From contig NZ_JAEQNC010000010.1 in NCBI RefSeq assembly GCF_016722925.1, positions 166,291-230,290 on the forward strand: DNA of 64,000 nt. The letters run 5' to 3'. This DNA comes from Phytoamicus setariae (GTDB taxonomy: Bacteria; Pseudomonadota; Alphaproteobacteria; Rhizobiales; Rhizobiaceae). Position numbers and translations under genes: made by a program. Position 1 is the first letter of the stretch, and every line of letters begins with the position of its first letter. A model generated the notes under the pieces. The model ran no database searches, was not told the origin of the DNA, and was given only the letters and a program-made list of their open reading frames with translations. Positions 52,979 to 63,021 of this stretch are shown piece after piece.

Positions 52979-53434
52979 ATGGCCCCAGTCAAGGCTATGA
53001 ACGGCACATCGTTGCTGATCCAGATCGGTGATGGTGCAACGCCGACCGAACTGTTCGCCCACGATTGCCTGATCAATACTGATCGCGGCATCCAGTTTCA
53101 GTCCGAAACCAACCGGCAGACCATTCCGGATTGTGACACGCCTGACGCGCTCGCCTGGCAATCGCTTTCCATGGACGCGAAATCAGCCACCATCACCGGT
53201 GCGGGTATGGTCCACACGGCCAGCATTCCGGAATGGCATGAATGGTTTGATTCCGGCGAGAGCAAGAATGTCCGCGTTCTGCTCAATGCCGTATCGGCCG
53301 CAAACGGTGGCGGTCATTGGGCCGGAAAATTCAAGCTCACCGGATGGGAAGTAACCGGCGCACGCAACGAGAAGGCGACATCGTCGGTGACGCTGGAATC
53401 CGATGGCGCGGTGACGTGGGTCGACGCCACGTGA
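52979..53434 (+). CDS. major tail (tube) protein
   Basis: 151 residues, APVKAMNGTSLLIQIGDGAT, the TP901-1/lambda V-like major tail protein pattern with GAGMVHTASIPEWHEWFDSG and LTGWEVTGARNEKATSSVTL. A copy-rich component of the tail tube. AGGAG precedes the ATG. Confidence 0.85.
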   Translation: MAPVKAMNGTSLLIQIGDGATPTELFAHDCLINTDRGIQFQSETNRQTIPDCDTPDALAWQSLSMDAKSATITGAGMVHTASIPEWHEWFDSGESKNVRVLLNAVSAANGGGHWAGKFKLTGWEVTGARNEKATSSVTLESDGAVTWVDAT

Positions 53435-53835
53435 GCCGGCATGCAGCGATCGAACTGGATTGGGCGGATGGAACCTATACTTTCCGCCTCGGTCTATCCG
53501 AGATCGAGGAATTGGAGCGTAAGCGCGATCTGGGGATCTTCCAGATCGTCACGCGACTTTCTCCCGAGATCCGACAGTGCCGTCTTCCCGACATTTCCGA
53601 GGTGATCCGCCTCGGCCTCATCGGTGGCGGCAAGTCCCCGACCGATGCGCTTGTGCTGGTGCGCCGCTACGTCGACGAGCGGCCGATCGATGAGAACCGC
53701 GACACTGCCTATGCCATCGCACTGGCGGGTCTGATGAGGGTTCACACCAGCGAAGTGGAAAAGCCCTCGGGGGAGCCGGAGGCGGCGAAGACGGACGGCT
53801 CGATTTCGCCGCCATCGCAGGATCAGCCGTCCTGA
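53431..53835 (+). CDS. tail assembly chaperone (GTA gp10-like)
   Basis: 134 residues from GTG 53431 (VSRHAAIELDWADGTYTFRL): the GTA-family tail-assembly protein with LGLSEIEELERKRDLGIFQI and a polar tail. With the next small gene it takes the place of the lambda G/GT pair, here as two separate overlapping genes and not a programmed frameshift. Confidence 0.8.
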   Translation: MSRHAAIELDWADGTYTFRLGLSEIEELERKRDLGIFQIVTRLSPEIRQCRLPDISEVIRLGLIGGGKSPTDALVLVRRYVDERPIDENRDTAYAIALAGLMRVHTSEVEKPSGEPEAAKTDGSISPPSQDQPS

Positions 53836-53984
53836 TGAACGTCCCGAACTGGCAGTGCCACAGCCTCGGCGAATGGGCTGCCATCTGCAGGGCATGGAAT
53901 AAGGCGCATGGCGGCAAGAGCGAAATTGAACCGCCTTCCGAAGCAGATTTCGAGGCTGCGATCATGGCGGCAAGGGGAATGTAA
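53835..53984 (+). CDS. small tail assembly chaperone (second part)
   Basis: 49 residues, MNVPNWQCHSLGEWAAICRA then WNKAHGGKSEIEPPSEADFE. ATG overlaps the preceding stop (TGATG) and its stop overlaps the tape measure start. The size and WxxxxRAWNKAHG pattern fit the small chaperone of GTA-like phages. Confidence 0.75.
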   Translation: MNVPNWQCHSLGEWAAICRAWNKAHGGKSEIEPPSEADFEAAIMAARGM

Positions 53985-55900
53985 TGGCTATCACCGTCGA
54001 GCGAATGGTTGCCGTGCTCGAAGCGCGGATGGATCAGTTTGACAAGAGCGTTGCGAAGTCCCGCGCGCAAGCTGTCGGTGACTTCCAGGCGATTACGACT
54101 GCCGGCGACAAGATGGAGGCTTCCATTGCCCGCCTCGGAGTTAGTGGCAAAAAGGGCTTTGACAACATGTCGAAGTCCATGAACTCCATCCAGGGACAGA
54201 CCGGCAATCTTGCCGCGCAGTTCAACGACATCGGCGTGCAGCTTGCCGGTGGCCAGTCGCCTTTTCTGATCGCGCTTCAGCAGGGAACGCAGATCACGCA
54301 GGTGCTCGGTCAGGCCGGTGCGCGCGGCGCTGTGAGTGCTCTTGGTGGTGCGTTCATGTCGATGCTCAACCCTGTTTCGCTGGCGACGATTGCCGCCATC
54401 ACACTCGGTGGCACGATGATCCAGTATTTTTCGAGCCTGATATCCGAGGGCGAGAAATCTGAAGAAACGCTTGAGAAGCAGGCGGCTTTGATCAAGTCCG
54501 TCTCGGAGAAATGGGGCGAAGCATACCCCGCTATCAAGGCCTATAACGACCAAATCCAGCGGGCTCGGGAACAGGCGGATCTACTCGCTGCAATCGATAT
54601 CGTAAAGCAGGACCAACTTAAGGACGTGCCGGCACTGCTTGAGCAGATGTCGATTGAGATGGCCGATTTCGTCAGTCAGCTGCAGTTGGCAGGTGAAGAG
54701 GACGAGCAGATCATCAACCTGCAAAACGCGATCAACAGCGCAGCAGAGAAAATGAGGGAAGGCAAGGATGCCTCCGGCGAACTCAACGCCGCGATGGACA
54801 TCCTGAAGGGCGGTATCGAGAACACGGCGAACCCTGCCGTGCAGTCGATGATCGAACTGCTTGGGACATTGGCAGCCGTCTCGCAGACGACAGCGCAAGC
54901 GGTGGCGAGTGTGGTCAATAGTGCCGCCAAGGTGCAGGAGCAACTGCAGAACACCATCCAGGGTGCGACCTTCAGAGACAAGGATGGCAAGACCCGGCTT
55001 ACATCGGAATTTACGCCGGTCAGCACACCGGGATCGCCTGAAAACCGGCCATTAGTCGAGCTGGAGGGGCTCCCCGGATCCGACAAACGTCCTGTCGGCT
55101 CCAAGGCCGATCCCTTTAGGTCAGCGGCGGATTCTCTTGCCGAACGTACCAAAGCTCTCGAAGCGCAGCGCGCGGCGCAGGCGTCGATAAACCCTCTGGT
55201 CAACGACTACGGCTATGCGCTGGAGAAGGCGAAGGCCAAACAGGATCTGTTGGCAGCCGCGGAGAAGGCCGGCAAGGAAATCACGCCGCAGCTCGCTGCG
55301 GAAATCGACAAAGTATCCGAGGCCTATGCGCGAACGAGTGTCGAACTGGCAAAGCTTTCGGAAGCCCACAAGGAAGCACGCGAGGCGATCCAGTTCCAGA
55401 AAGACATTCTGAATGGCGCGCTGTCGGATATGCGATCGGCACTGGAAGACGGAAAGCTGACCTGGGAAGACCTCGGCAACGTGGCTTTGAACGTCCTGAA
55501 CAAGATCGCCGACAAGCTGCAGAGCATGATGGTTGATCAGCTGTTCAGTTCGGGGCTTGGCGGTCTGTTCGGCGGCATTCTCGGCGGCGGCTTCCAGGCC
55601 AACACGACGCTCGGCGGCTTTCTTGGCGCCGGGGCGGCGTCTGGGGCAAAGGTCATGTCATCGGCTCCGAAGCTGCCAGCAGCGGCATCAATGGCGAAGT
55701 CCTCAAATGTGCATGTGACCGTCGGCGTGTCTGCAGACAACAACGGCAACCTCAAGCCATTTGTCGAGAAGGTCGCCAATGGCGCGGCCGGCAAGGCCTA
55801 TGCCGCATCGACAGAGCAGTTCAACACTTGGCGCAAAGCAGGGCTAAACGACGACGTTGGCAAGATGATGCGCTCGCCACGGATCAAGGGGCGTGGATAA
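53984..55900 (+). CDS. tail tape measure protein
   Basis: 638 residues, helical with a phage tail length domain: VEARMDQFDKS-like start (LEARMDQFDKSVAKSRAQAV), LAAQFNDIGVQLAGGQSPFL and QQGTQITQVLGQAGARGAVS (prophage tail length TMP motif), a central hydrophobic region, then coiled coils (REARDAIQF-like, ALEAQRAAQASINPLVNDYG). The C-terminal domain ends GGGFQANTTLGGFLGAGAAS. It determines tail length; 638 residues suggests a short-to-medium tail. Confidence 0.9.
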   Translation: MAITVERMVAVLEARMDQFDKSVAKSRAQAVGDFQAITTAGDKMEASIARLGVSGKKGFDNMSKSMNSIQGQTGNLAAQFNDIGVQLAGGQSPFLIALQQGTQITQVLGQAGARGAVSALGGAFMSMLNPVSLATIAAITLGGTMIQYFSSLISEGEKSEETLEKQAALIKSVSEKWGEAYPAIKAYNDQIQRAREQADLLAAIDIVKQDQLKDVPALLEQMSIEMADFVSQLQLAGEEDEQIINLQNAINSAAEKMREGKDASGELNAAMDILKGGIENTANPAVQSMIELLGTLAAVSQTTAQAVASVVNSAAKVQEQLQNTIQGATFRDKDGKTRLTSEFTPVSTPGSPENRPLVELEGLPGSDKRPVGSKADPFRSAADSLAERTKALEAQRAAQASINPLVNDYGYALEKAKAKQDLLAAAEKAGKEITPQLAAEIDKVSEAYARTSVELAKLSEAHKEAREAIQFQKDILNGALSDMRSALEDGKLTWEDLGNVALNVLNKIADKLQSMMVDQLFSSGLGGLFGGILGGGFQANTTLGGFLGAGAASGAKVMSSAPKLPAAASMAKSSNVHVTVGVSADNNGNLKPFVEKVANGAAGKAYAASTEQFNTWRKAGLNDDVGKMMRSPRIKGRG

Positions 55901-56553
55901 TGGCAGTTACATTCCCGCTCTCGCTCGCGTCCTTCTGGGAAGCGATCAACTTCGCCAACCGCCCGGCGTTCACGACCAACCAGTATCAGGAATCGTCTAT
56001 GGACGGCGGCGGCAATGTGCTCGTCGCCCAGTACGGTCAGCCCAAATGGACTTTTTCGGTCAAGACGGTGCCGCAATGGCATTCGCACGACATTCCGGCC
56101 GTCGCACTGGTCAACCAGCTGGTCGCACGCCGTGGCACGTTCTTCGCCTACGACACCCGCCGGCCGTTTCCGAAAAACGATCCGAAGGGGCTGGTACTTG
56201 CGGCACGCACGATTACGATCGAGACCAAGGGAGCAAACAATCGAAGCATTGGGCTGCAGGGGTTCACCGCATCGTTTCAACTGTCAGTCGGCGACATGCT
56301 GTCTGTCACTGACGGCGCAGGCAAGTTCCAGCTTCTGGAAGTCAGCGAAAACGCTATCGCAAACGGTCTTGGCAAAACGCCTGTTTTCGAGGTCCAGCCT
56401 TTCCTTGCGACGTGGATCGCTGTCGGTCAGACCGTGACGCTGATCAAGCCACCCGGCAAGTTCCGCATCGTGCCCGCCACGTTCACAGGCGATGACGGCT
56501 CTGGCAACATGGGCGGCGGTTTTTCCTTCCAGGCACTTTCGGTGCCGGCATGA
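55900..56553 (+). CDS. DUF2460 tail protein (distal tail)
   Basis: 217 residues, MAVTFPLSLASFWEAINFAN then RPAFTTNQYQESSMDGGGNV, the DUF2460/GTA distal tail pattern. It forms part of the tail tip hub. The start overlaps the tape-measure stop by one base. Confidence 0.85.
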   Translation: MAVTFPLSLASFWEAINFANRPAFTTNQYQESSMDGGGNVLVAQYGQPKWTFSVKTVPQWHSHDIPAVALVNQLVARRGTFFAYDTRRPFPKNDPKGLVLAARTITIETKGANNRSIGLQGFTASFQLSVGDMLSVTDGAGKFQLLEVSENAIANGLGKTPVFEVQPFLATWIAVGQTVTLIKPPGKFRIVPATFTGDDGSGNMGGGFSFQALSVPA

Positions 56554-57278
56554 AGATCTATTCCAGCGCAATCAACAGCTATCGAAACGGCCTGAAGACC
56601 TTCAATGCCGTCCACCTGATCAGCTTCCGTGTCCGCAACAGGTCCGACAATACCCGCGTCTGGTTCAACTTCTCCAGCCGCGATTACAACGAGATGATCC
56701 AGGTCGTTGACCAGTCTAACGGCTCGCTCGAATATCGCGACTATTGGGGCGATGGCGCGATCGTCGGTGCCGATCCCATCGTCAGGTCTGAAGGCACCGG
56801 CATCCGCAATTTCAGCGTCTCGCTATCGGCGGTCCATACGGCCGTGCTTGACATGGTTCGCGGTTACGACGCGCGCGATGCTCTGGTCGAATACAATATC
56901 GGCGAGGTCGACGAAGCAACGGGGCTGCTGGTCGATACGCCAGTTTGCGAGTTCGTCGGTTATCTCGACAGTGGCGCGTTCCAGACCGGCGAGATCAACC
57001 CGCTGACCAGCGAGACGGCCGAAAGCACTTTCCCGCTCTCGATCAACGGCCACAAGGCGGCGTTGCTGCAGACCAACACCGACATGCTTTCGCGCTCGGT
57101 CGGACAGGAGCGCAGCGGCGACGACATTTTCCGCTATGTCGACGAGGCTCCGACATGGAACATCCTGTGGGGCAAGGGCGGAAAGAACAAGCGCAATGTC
57201 GTTTCTCATCACGGCACAGGCGGCAAAGACCCCCGCTCGGAACCACCGGCAACACCGCATACCTGGGGCAGGGGATAA
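56550..57278 (+). CDS. DUF2163 tail tip protein
   Basis: 242 residues: MKIYSSAINSYRNGLKTFNA ... HLISFRVRNRSDNTRVWFNF, AVHTAVLDMVRGYDARDALV and CEFVGYLDSGAFQTGEINPL. This matches the GTA/BR0599-type tail-tip proteins (DUF2163). It overlaps its neighbour by 4 bp. Confidence 0.83.
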   Translation: MKIYSSAINSYRNGLKTFNAVHLISFRVRNRSDNTRVWFNFSSRDYNEMIQVVDQSNGSLEYRDYWGDGAIVGADPIVRSEGTGIRNFSVSLSAVHTAVLDMVRGYDARDALVEYNIGEVDEATGLLVDTPVCEFVGYLDSGAFQTGEINPLTSETAESTFPLSINGHKAALLQTNTDMLSRSVGQERSGDDIFRYVDEAPTWNILWGKGGKNKRNVVSHHGTGGKDPRSEPPATPHTWGRG

Positions 57279-57281
57279 TCA

Positions 57282-57692
57282 TTGGCATACCTGAAGCTGA
57301 CGAGGCGGGATGACTGGCATCCGCGCCTGCTAGACTATGTGCATGCGCAGGAGCGCACCCCGTTTAATTGGGGGCAGAGCGATTGCCTGCTGTTCGTGGC
57401 CGGAGCGATCGAGGCCATGACCGGCGAGGACGTCGCGGCACCTTATCGCGGCAAGTATTCGAGCTTCGAGGAGGCTCGGGCGCTGCTCGGCAAATCGACG
57501 CTCTCGTTCGTTCGATCGCAACTGCGCGAACGCGAACACCAGACGCGCGCCATGGGCGGCGATATCGGCGCGAAGAAGGAGGGCGGCGACTGGACCTATG
57601 GCGTGTTCGTCGGGCCGTATCTCTACGTCAAGACGGCTGACGGTGTCGGCATCCTTCCCCGCAGCGAAGCGCAGAAAGCATTCGAGGTCTGA
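57282..57692 (+). CDS. tail-tip NlpC/P60-like (DUF6950) hydrolase
   Basis: 136 residues from TTG at 57282. FNWGQSDCLLFVAGAIEAMT holds the catalytic-type Cys (SDC), with GEDVAAPYRGKYSSFEEARA as in DUF6950/NlpC-like proteins; the expected His region is less clear. Probably helps the tail cross the cell wall. An AGGGG lies upstream. Confidence 0.75.
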   Translation: MAYLKLTRRDDWHPRLLDYVHAQERTPFNWGQSDCLLFVAGAIEAMTGEDVAAPYRGKYSSFEEARALLGKSTLSFVRSQLREREHQTRAMGGDIGAKKEGGDWTYGVFVGPYLYVKTADGVGILPRSEAQKAFEV

Positions 57693-57695
57693 TCG

Positions 57696-60143
57696 ATGGT
57701 CGCAGCTGTCGCTACCGCAATCGCGCCGATCTTCGGCGCGGCCTCGACCACTGTCGCAACGGTCGGCCTCTATGCCGCTACCACGGCGGCCAGCTACTTC
57801 GTCCAGCAGGCGACCGCACCGAAACCGGAGAGCGGCACCAAGTTGCAGGCGAGTTTCGGCGGCGCGACTGCGCAGTCGATCATAATCGGCGAGAAGGAAA
57901 CAGCCGGGCACTGGATCTATGCGGGCTCCTGGGGCCGGCCGAACAAGACGCCGAACGGCTACTATGTCCGCGTCTACGTGCTTTCGGCTGTCAGGGTAAC
58001 CGGCTTCAAGTCGACCGTCTGGCGCGACAACGTCAAGGACAGTCTCGACGAAACAGCTTCCTCCGGCATCGTCAACGGCAAGACCTTCGGCAAGCCCGTC
58101 GTCGGCCTGAAGGATGGCGACGAACCGCAGGCGTGGATCAAGTTCCTCGACGGCACGCAGACAGTCGCCGACGATTATCTCGTCGAGGTGTTTGGCGGTC
58201 TGGCGAGCCGGCCATGGACAGCCGCCATGATCGGACGCGGCCGGCCGATGATGATCGTCACCGAGCGCTATAACAAAAAAGCGCCGAGTTCGACGCACAA
58301 TTTCACTGCTGTCCCTCAAGGGATGCCGCTCTACGACTGGCGCAAGGATTCGACCAATGGCGGTTCGGGTTCGCATCGTTGGGGCGACGAAAGTACCTAT
58401 GAGTATTCGGCCAATCCGTTCGTTGCCGCTTACAACATCAAGCGCGGCATCTATCGCGGTTCCGAGTGGCTTTATGGTGGCCGCAACTGGCCGGCGCGGC
58501 GCTTCGACAACGACAGCTGGACGGCGGCGGCAAACGTCTGCGACGAGAACGTAACGCTCGCCAATGGCAGTACCGAGAAGCGTTGCCGGGTCGGCATGGA
58601 GTTCAATCTCTCCGAAGAACCGTTGACCGTCATCGAGCGCATTCTGTCGGCCTGCAACGGTCGCCTGGTCGAAAGCGGCGGAATCTACAAGGTTTATGCC
58701 GGTGCTATTCCGGCAGCGGTCGTCTCGATCACCGACGACGATATCGTCATCTCGCAGGGCGTTTCCGGCGACATGTTCCCCGGCCGTGAGAGCGTCTATA
58801 ATTCCGTGACCGGCAGCTATTGCGAGCCCGAGAACGGCGGGCAGATGAAGGCATTCAAACGCCGCACCAATGCCGACCAGCTGGCGGCCGACAATGGCCA
58901 GATCCGCGCTATAGAGATGACCCTCGACTATTGCCGATCGAACACCCAGGCACAGCGCGTGGCGCGGTTTGCGGTCAACGACAATCTGCGGCTGGTCAAG
59001 CATGTGATTCCGCTGCCGGCATGGGCGCGCAAGCTGGAACCCGGCGACGTCATCAACTGGAATTCGACCCGCCTCGGCTACGTCAACAAGAAGTTCATCG
59101 CCGGTGATGTCACACTCGGCAATGACGGCATTGTCTGGCTTGCCATTCGAGAAGCGAACCCAAATGACAGCGACTGGACCGTCGGCGATGAAGACCCTTA
59201 CACGGTCGGCGTCTATGGCGACATCGTGCCGTCCAGCCAGACATTTGCCGCCACGGTTTCGGCGATCAACATCCGCAACAATGCAGGCACACCCCGGAGG
59301 CCGGGTATCCGGATCGCGGCGACGGTCGATGCCGACGATGTCGACTGCAAGGCGCTCAAATACCGGGTGCGGCTGAAGGACACCGGCACGATCATTGCCA
59401 AAGGACGCGACGATGATTTCTTCGACGAATTCGGGGCGAATACGATCGACATCGCCCACGCCGCCTTCCTGCCGGGTGAAGACTACCAGGTCATATACAA
59501 GGTTATTCCTTACTCCGACCGCGCCACGGGCTGGAGCGCCTGGGGGGCTGGCAACGTCACGCTGACCAACGTCCCGTTTGCAAGACAGGACATTGCCCAG
59601 GGCGCGATCGGCAATGCCGAGATCGACACCGATGCGGTCACCACGGGAAACATCCGCAAGAACCAGATCTCGCAAAAGCAGGCGATGACAGGATCCGCAG
59701 GCGGCAGCTTCACCAACGCAGCCAAGCACTCCGGCGATGATTTCGTCATCCAGATGAATGGTGCCAAGTCGATCAACAACGAAAACGGATCGCTGATCCT
59801 GGTCGATGTCGATATCACCCTGGCTGCCTTTTACAGTTACCCGGGAGCGAGCGGCCCGATCAGCCGCTATGCAGAGGGGACTTTGACGCTCTATCGGCAG
59901 GACGCCGGTAGCACCAAGCAGACCCCGATACGCAGCTGGAAGGTCGACGCGGTCAGCAAGCAGAAGAAAAACACGTATTCGTCCAACCATACATTGCACA
60001 TCAAAGAGACATTTGCCGGTGGCGACGCCTCGGTTGCGACCGTGCGCTACTTTCTGAAGCTCAAATGGAAATGCCAGTGCACGATGGGTTCCAGCGGCGT
60101 CAGCGCCAACGCGAAAATGCAGGTTTACTGGAACAGGAGGTAG
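57696..60143 (+). CDS. tail host-specificity protein (J-like)
   Basis: 815 residues. N-terminal hydrophobic stretch (1-30), then the central J-like domain: SFGGATAQSIIIGEKETAGH, GLKDGDEPQAWIKFLDGTQT, NPFVAAYNIKRGIYRGSEWL, ERILSACNGRLVESGGIYKV and DDIVISQGVSGDMFPGRESV, then Fn3-like regions and a fibre end. It forms the tail tip that contacts the host surface. The ATG at 57696 has GAGG upstream. Confidence 0.88.
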   Translation: MVAAVATAIAPIFGAASTTVATVGLYAATTAASYFVQQATAPKPESGTKLQASFGGATAQSIIIGEKETAGHWIYAGSWGRPNKTPNGYYVRVYVLSAVRVTGFKSTVWRDNVKDSLDETASSGIVNGKTFGKPVVGLKDGDEPQAWIKFLDGTQTVADDYLVEVFGGLASRPWTAAMIGRGRPMMIVTERYNKKAPSSTHNFTAVPQGMPLYDWRKDSTNGGSGSHRWGDESTYEYSANPFVAAYNIKRGIYRGSEWLYGGRNWPARRFDNDSWTAAANVCDENVTLANGSTEKRCRVGMEFNLSEEPLTVIERILSACNGRLVESGGIYKVYAGAIPAAVVSITDDDIVISQGVSGDMFPGRESVYNSVTGSYCEPENGGQMKAFKRRTNADQLAADNGQIRAIEMTLDYCRSNTQAQRVARFAVNDNLRLVKHVIPLPAWARKLEPGDVINWNSTRLGYVNKKFIAGDVTLGNDGIVWLAIREANPNDSDWTVGDEDPYTVGVYGDIVPSSQTFAATVSAINIRNNAGTPRRPGIRIAATVDADDVDCKALKYRVRLKDTGTIIAKGRDDDFFDEFGANTIDIAHAAFLPGEDYQVIYKVIPYSDRATGWSAWGAGNVTLTNVPFARQDIAQGAIGNAEIDTDAVTTGNIRKNQISQKQAMTGSAGGSFTNAAKHSGDDFVIQMNGAKSINNENGSLILVDVDITLAAFYSYPGASGPISRYAEGTLTLYRQDAGSTKQTPIRSWKVDAVSKQKKNTYSSNHTLHIKETFAGGDASVATVRYFLKLKWKCQCTMGSSGVSANAKMQVYWNRR

Positions 60144-60146
60144 ACG

Positions 60147-60581
60147 ATGATAACCGCAACCTATTTCCAGACGTCAGACGGGCGGATTGTCATGATCCTG
60201 CCTTTCGAAGATGGAACCGCGACCAGCATAATCAATGCCGAAACGCCTGCGGGCTGCGCCTGGATCGACGCGCCGCAAGCCAACATCAACACCGACTATG
60301 TTGCCGGCGGCACGACGCTGACGCAGCGGCCGCAGTTGATTGCCGATGGCGTGACGTCGGTCGACCTGTCGCCCGATGGCGTCGACAACATCACCTTCGC
60401 ATTGCCGAACGGAGCCGTCATCACGCTTGACGATGGCAGCACCTATACGGCGGCTGGCTCCGAGAGCTTCACCTTCAAGACGGCGATCAATGGCGAGTGG
60501 GTCTACAGTTTCACGCCGCCGTGGCCGACCATGCCGCTGCTGCTGATGATCACCGCGTCCGGTCAGGTGGACGTGGTCTGA
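60147..60581 (+). CDS. tail-associated protein, unknown
   Basis: 144 residues, MITATYFQTSDGRIVMILPF. Beta-rich. AGGAGG precedes the ATG. Its place between J-like and fibre genes suggests a tail accessory. It overlaps the next gene by 1 bp. Confidence 0.65.
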   Translation: MITATYFQTSDGRIVMILPFEDGTATSIINAETPAGCAWIDAPQANINTDYVAGGTTLTQRPQLIADGVTSVDLSPDGVDNITFALPNGAVITLDDGSTYTAAGSESFTFKTAINGEWVYSFTPPWPTMPLLLMITASGQVDVV

Positions 60582-62050
60582 TGGTGCTTATCAGCAAGGT
60601 TCAGAAGGCCTGGCCGACCGTCATCGTCGCCACGGCCCGTCCCAAGGCAATTGTCATCTCCAATCTGGTCGTCACCGACAGCGATCTAGATTTCGTCCGG
60701 CTCTATCGCTATCCGACCGCAACCGACGCGACGAACCACACCAACTTCACCATTCTCGGGCCGATCTACGAACAGAAGTACCGCGACGAGGAAGCGCTCG
60801 CCGACGAGACGAACTATTGGTATCGGGCCACATACTTCGACATCTACGGCAATGAAAGCGCGCGCTCTGCGGCCAAGAACGAGACCAACAAGCGCATTGT
60901 GACTGCTGATATCGCCCCGGCAGCTGTGGGCACTTCGAATCTTGCCAGCAACGCTGTTTTCCCAATCAACTTTAATCCGCGAGACACATCCTGCATCTTG
61001 CGTGACAGCGAGATGGAAACCCCGTCGATGTGGGCTCTCTACAAGAGGCCGGCAAGTGGCGCCTACATCGATGTTGGGACACTTACCCTTAACCACCAGC
61101 TCAACCCGTCCTCCGATGGCATCGGTTACTCAAAGTACCGCTTCTATCTGACCACGACGGGCATATTGACCGCTGGAAAGTGGGAAGAGTTCGGTATCGA
61201 CAGCGATGCAAACAATGTCGTTGAGCCGGGGAGAGACTACTACTTCTCTGTCGTCGTCAGGCCTCAGTCCACCACTTCCACCGCATTCGCCATCCTTACC
61301 GTCAATCTCTACGTGCTCTGGTACGGGTTGGACGCATCCGGCAATCTCGTATATCTCAGCAACTCGACCACCACGTCGGTTTCGTCTGGTGGCTCCCTGA
61401 GCACGATGTCCATCAAGGCCACCAACGGTGCGCCGGCCAATGCCACCAGATGCGCGATACGCGTCACCGTGGAAGCCACTGCGATTGCTGCGCATACCGC
61501 TCCTCTGAACCTCTATGTATCGTCGCCCATTATCAAGCAGGCTGTCGACAAGTGGTTGATCGCGGATGCCTCCGTGACCGGTGCGAAGATGGCGCTCAAT
61601 GCGATTGGCAGCGAGAACATCATCAACAACACCATCGTTGCTGGAGACATAGCAGCCAACGCCATCGGGGCCTCCGAACTACAGAACGACCTGTTCAAGC
61701 GCGGCCATGCTTATGCTGCCGCCAACTTCGGCAGCTTCGGCACAGGCGGTCCAGCCGTGCAGAACATCAACGTGACCCATGGCGCTGGGGCCAATTCTGT
61801 CATCCTCCTCGGGCAAGTGCGCAACACCTCGGGTGCGTCAAAGGTCTGGAACGTCACCATCGTCAACGGTGCTGGTACGGTGATGGCTCAGACGGGTAAC
61901 GTGACCGTTCCAGATGGTGGCCTGATAACGCTGTTTGGTATCGAGGGTTCCCCAACAGGGACGAGCACAAACTACTACCTGAACGTGACAAGCACGACAG
62001 CAGGCAATGATTGCGGCAACCGGCGACTGTTAGGATTCACACTGTGGTAA
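60581..62050 (+). CDS. tail fibre-type protein
   Basis: 489 residues, MVLISKVQKAWPTVIVATAR. N-terminal Fn3-like region (KPKAIVISNLVVTDSD-type beta strands, about 10-110), then beta-rich fibre repeats and a C-terminal receptor-like part (SLGRLLGFTLW-type end). Fn3 and no chaperone domain; likely receptor-binding fibre. It overlaps the next gene by one base (TAATG). Confidence 0.75.
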   Translation: MVLISKVQKAWPTVIVATARPKAIVISNLVVTDSDLDFVRLYRYPTATDATNHTNFTILGPIYEQKYRDEEALADETNYWYRATYFDIYGNESARSAAKNETNKRIVTADIAPAAVGTSNLASNAVFPINFNPRDTSCILRDSEMETPSMWALYKRPASGAYIDVGTLTLNHQLNPSSDGIGYSKYRFYLTTTGILTAGKWEEFGIDSDANNVVEPGRDYYFSVVVRPQSTTSTAFAILTVNLYVLWYGLDASGNLVYLSNSTTTSVSSGGSLSTMSIKATNGAPANATRCAIRVTVEATAIAAHTAPLNLYVSSPIIKQAVDKWLIADASVTGAKMALNAIGSENIINNTIVAGDIAANAIGASELQNDLFKRGHAYAAANFGSFGTGGPAVQNINVTHGAGANSVILLGQVRNTSGASKVWNVTIVNGAGTVMAQTGNVTVPDGGLITLFGIEGSPTGTSTNYYLNVTSTTAGNDCGNRRLLGFTLW

Positions 62051-62694
62051 TGGTTTCCATCTTTCTCAAGACTGATCGGACCATTCCAGATGGCCCGACG
62101 CACAACGCTGGTCGCATTCTCAGAACTTGGGATGCGGCCCCGCCGAAACTAGTCCAGAAAGGGGTTTTTGACGAAGAAGGCAATTCCTTGCCTGACATCG
62201 TGACAGATGTTCCGCTGTCCGACTACCTCACTGAAGTTCTGGCCTCTGACGAGGACTGGATCGAAGGTGAATGGCCGGACGACGAATACATGGTCGACGT
62301 TGCCACTAAGGAGCCGCACCTCGGCCAGCCGGATCGAGACGCGGGCCAAATACTTCGAGCGATCAAGGTGGAGCATGAGCGCCGAGAGCTTGCAGGAAAG
62401 CTGTTCTCCGGCGTGCATATCACCGGCGAAGACAAGATGGTGCGCAACCTGCAAAGCCTTGCGAGCATCGCCCAGCTCAAGATCGCCCAAGGGGATGCCT
62501 CGACGTTCACCTTCAAGGACGGTAGTGACGTTGTCCACGAGATCACATGGCAGGCGATCTTCAATATCTGGTTGGCCTCCACCGCCTATGTGACCCAGCT
62601 GTACACCGCCAAGTGGGCGTTGCAGACCATGGAGCCGATACCGGCGGATTTTGCTGACGATCGGTGGTGGCCATCGCACACTAGCGGTTCTTGA
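62050..62694 (+). CDS. fibre-assembly-like protein (DUF4376-like)
   Basis: 214 residues, MVSIFLKTDRTIPDGPTHNA. The C-terminal half (about 110-200: RAIKVEHERRELAGKLFSGV, DGSDVVHEITWQAIFNIWLA) resembles DUF4376 domains of tail fibre assembly proteins. It ends TAKWALQTMEPIPADFADDR-WWP; this end is echoed in a small gene at 63022-63138. Confidence 0.7.
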   Translation: MVSIFLKTDRTIPDGPTHNAGRILRTWDAAPPKLVQKGVFDEEGNSLPDIVTDVPLSDYLTEVLASDEDWIEGEWPDDEYMVDVATKEPHLGQPDRDAGQILRAIKVEHERRELAGKLFSGVHITGEDKMVRNLQSLASIAQLKIAQGDASTFTFKDGSDVVHEITWQAIFNIWLASTAYVTQLYTAKWALQTMEPIPADFADDRWWPSHTSGS

Positions 62695-62950
62695 ACATCG
62701 CTACGAACCCAAGATCGTAGTGCAGCATGCAGCGGTCATCGCCCCGATTGTCAACGCGCGGGCAGCCCTCCGCCCGGGCGATCTCCTTCAACAACAGGGG
62801 CATCGTCATGTCCTCGATCTTCTCCAGCATCGCGTTCGCGTCATAGCGGCGCTTCATCCCGCACTTCTCGCAAACGACCGCGATCTTGCCGCCCCGGTGA
62901 TCGGATAGCCTCGGAATTGAATATCGCAGCGGTGGTTTGCGCATGGCCAT
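62681..62950 (-). CDS. zinc-finger-like small protein
   Basis: 89 residues from 62950: MAMRKPPLRYSIPRLSDHRG then CEKCG, with a second Cys pair in EGCPRVDNRGDDRC. A CxxC-x(n)-CP-x(n)-C arrangement suggests a zinc-ribbon. Opposite to the tail genes. Alternative starts at 62971 and 62998 exist. Function unknown; accessory gene. Confidence 0.6.
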   Translation of the reverse strand: MAMRKPPLRYSIPRLSDHRGGKIAVVCEKCGMKRRYDANAMLEKIEDMTMPLLLKEIARAEGCPRVDNRGDDRCMLHYDLGFVAMFKNR

Positions 62951-63021
62951 CTCTGTCGTTGCCTCTCTCATAAAAGCAGGCGACGCGCTTCTCGTCAAAA
63001 CCCCAAATGGAGCAGCATTTT

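Noticed and set aside
57330..59999. 889-codon open frame on the minus strand opposite the tail tip genes
   Set aside because: Antisense shadow of high-GC coding; Asp/Arg-rich low-information protein; the plus-strand tail genes are clearly homologous to known families.
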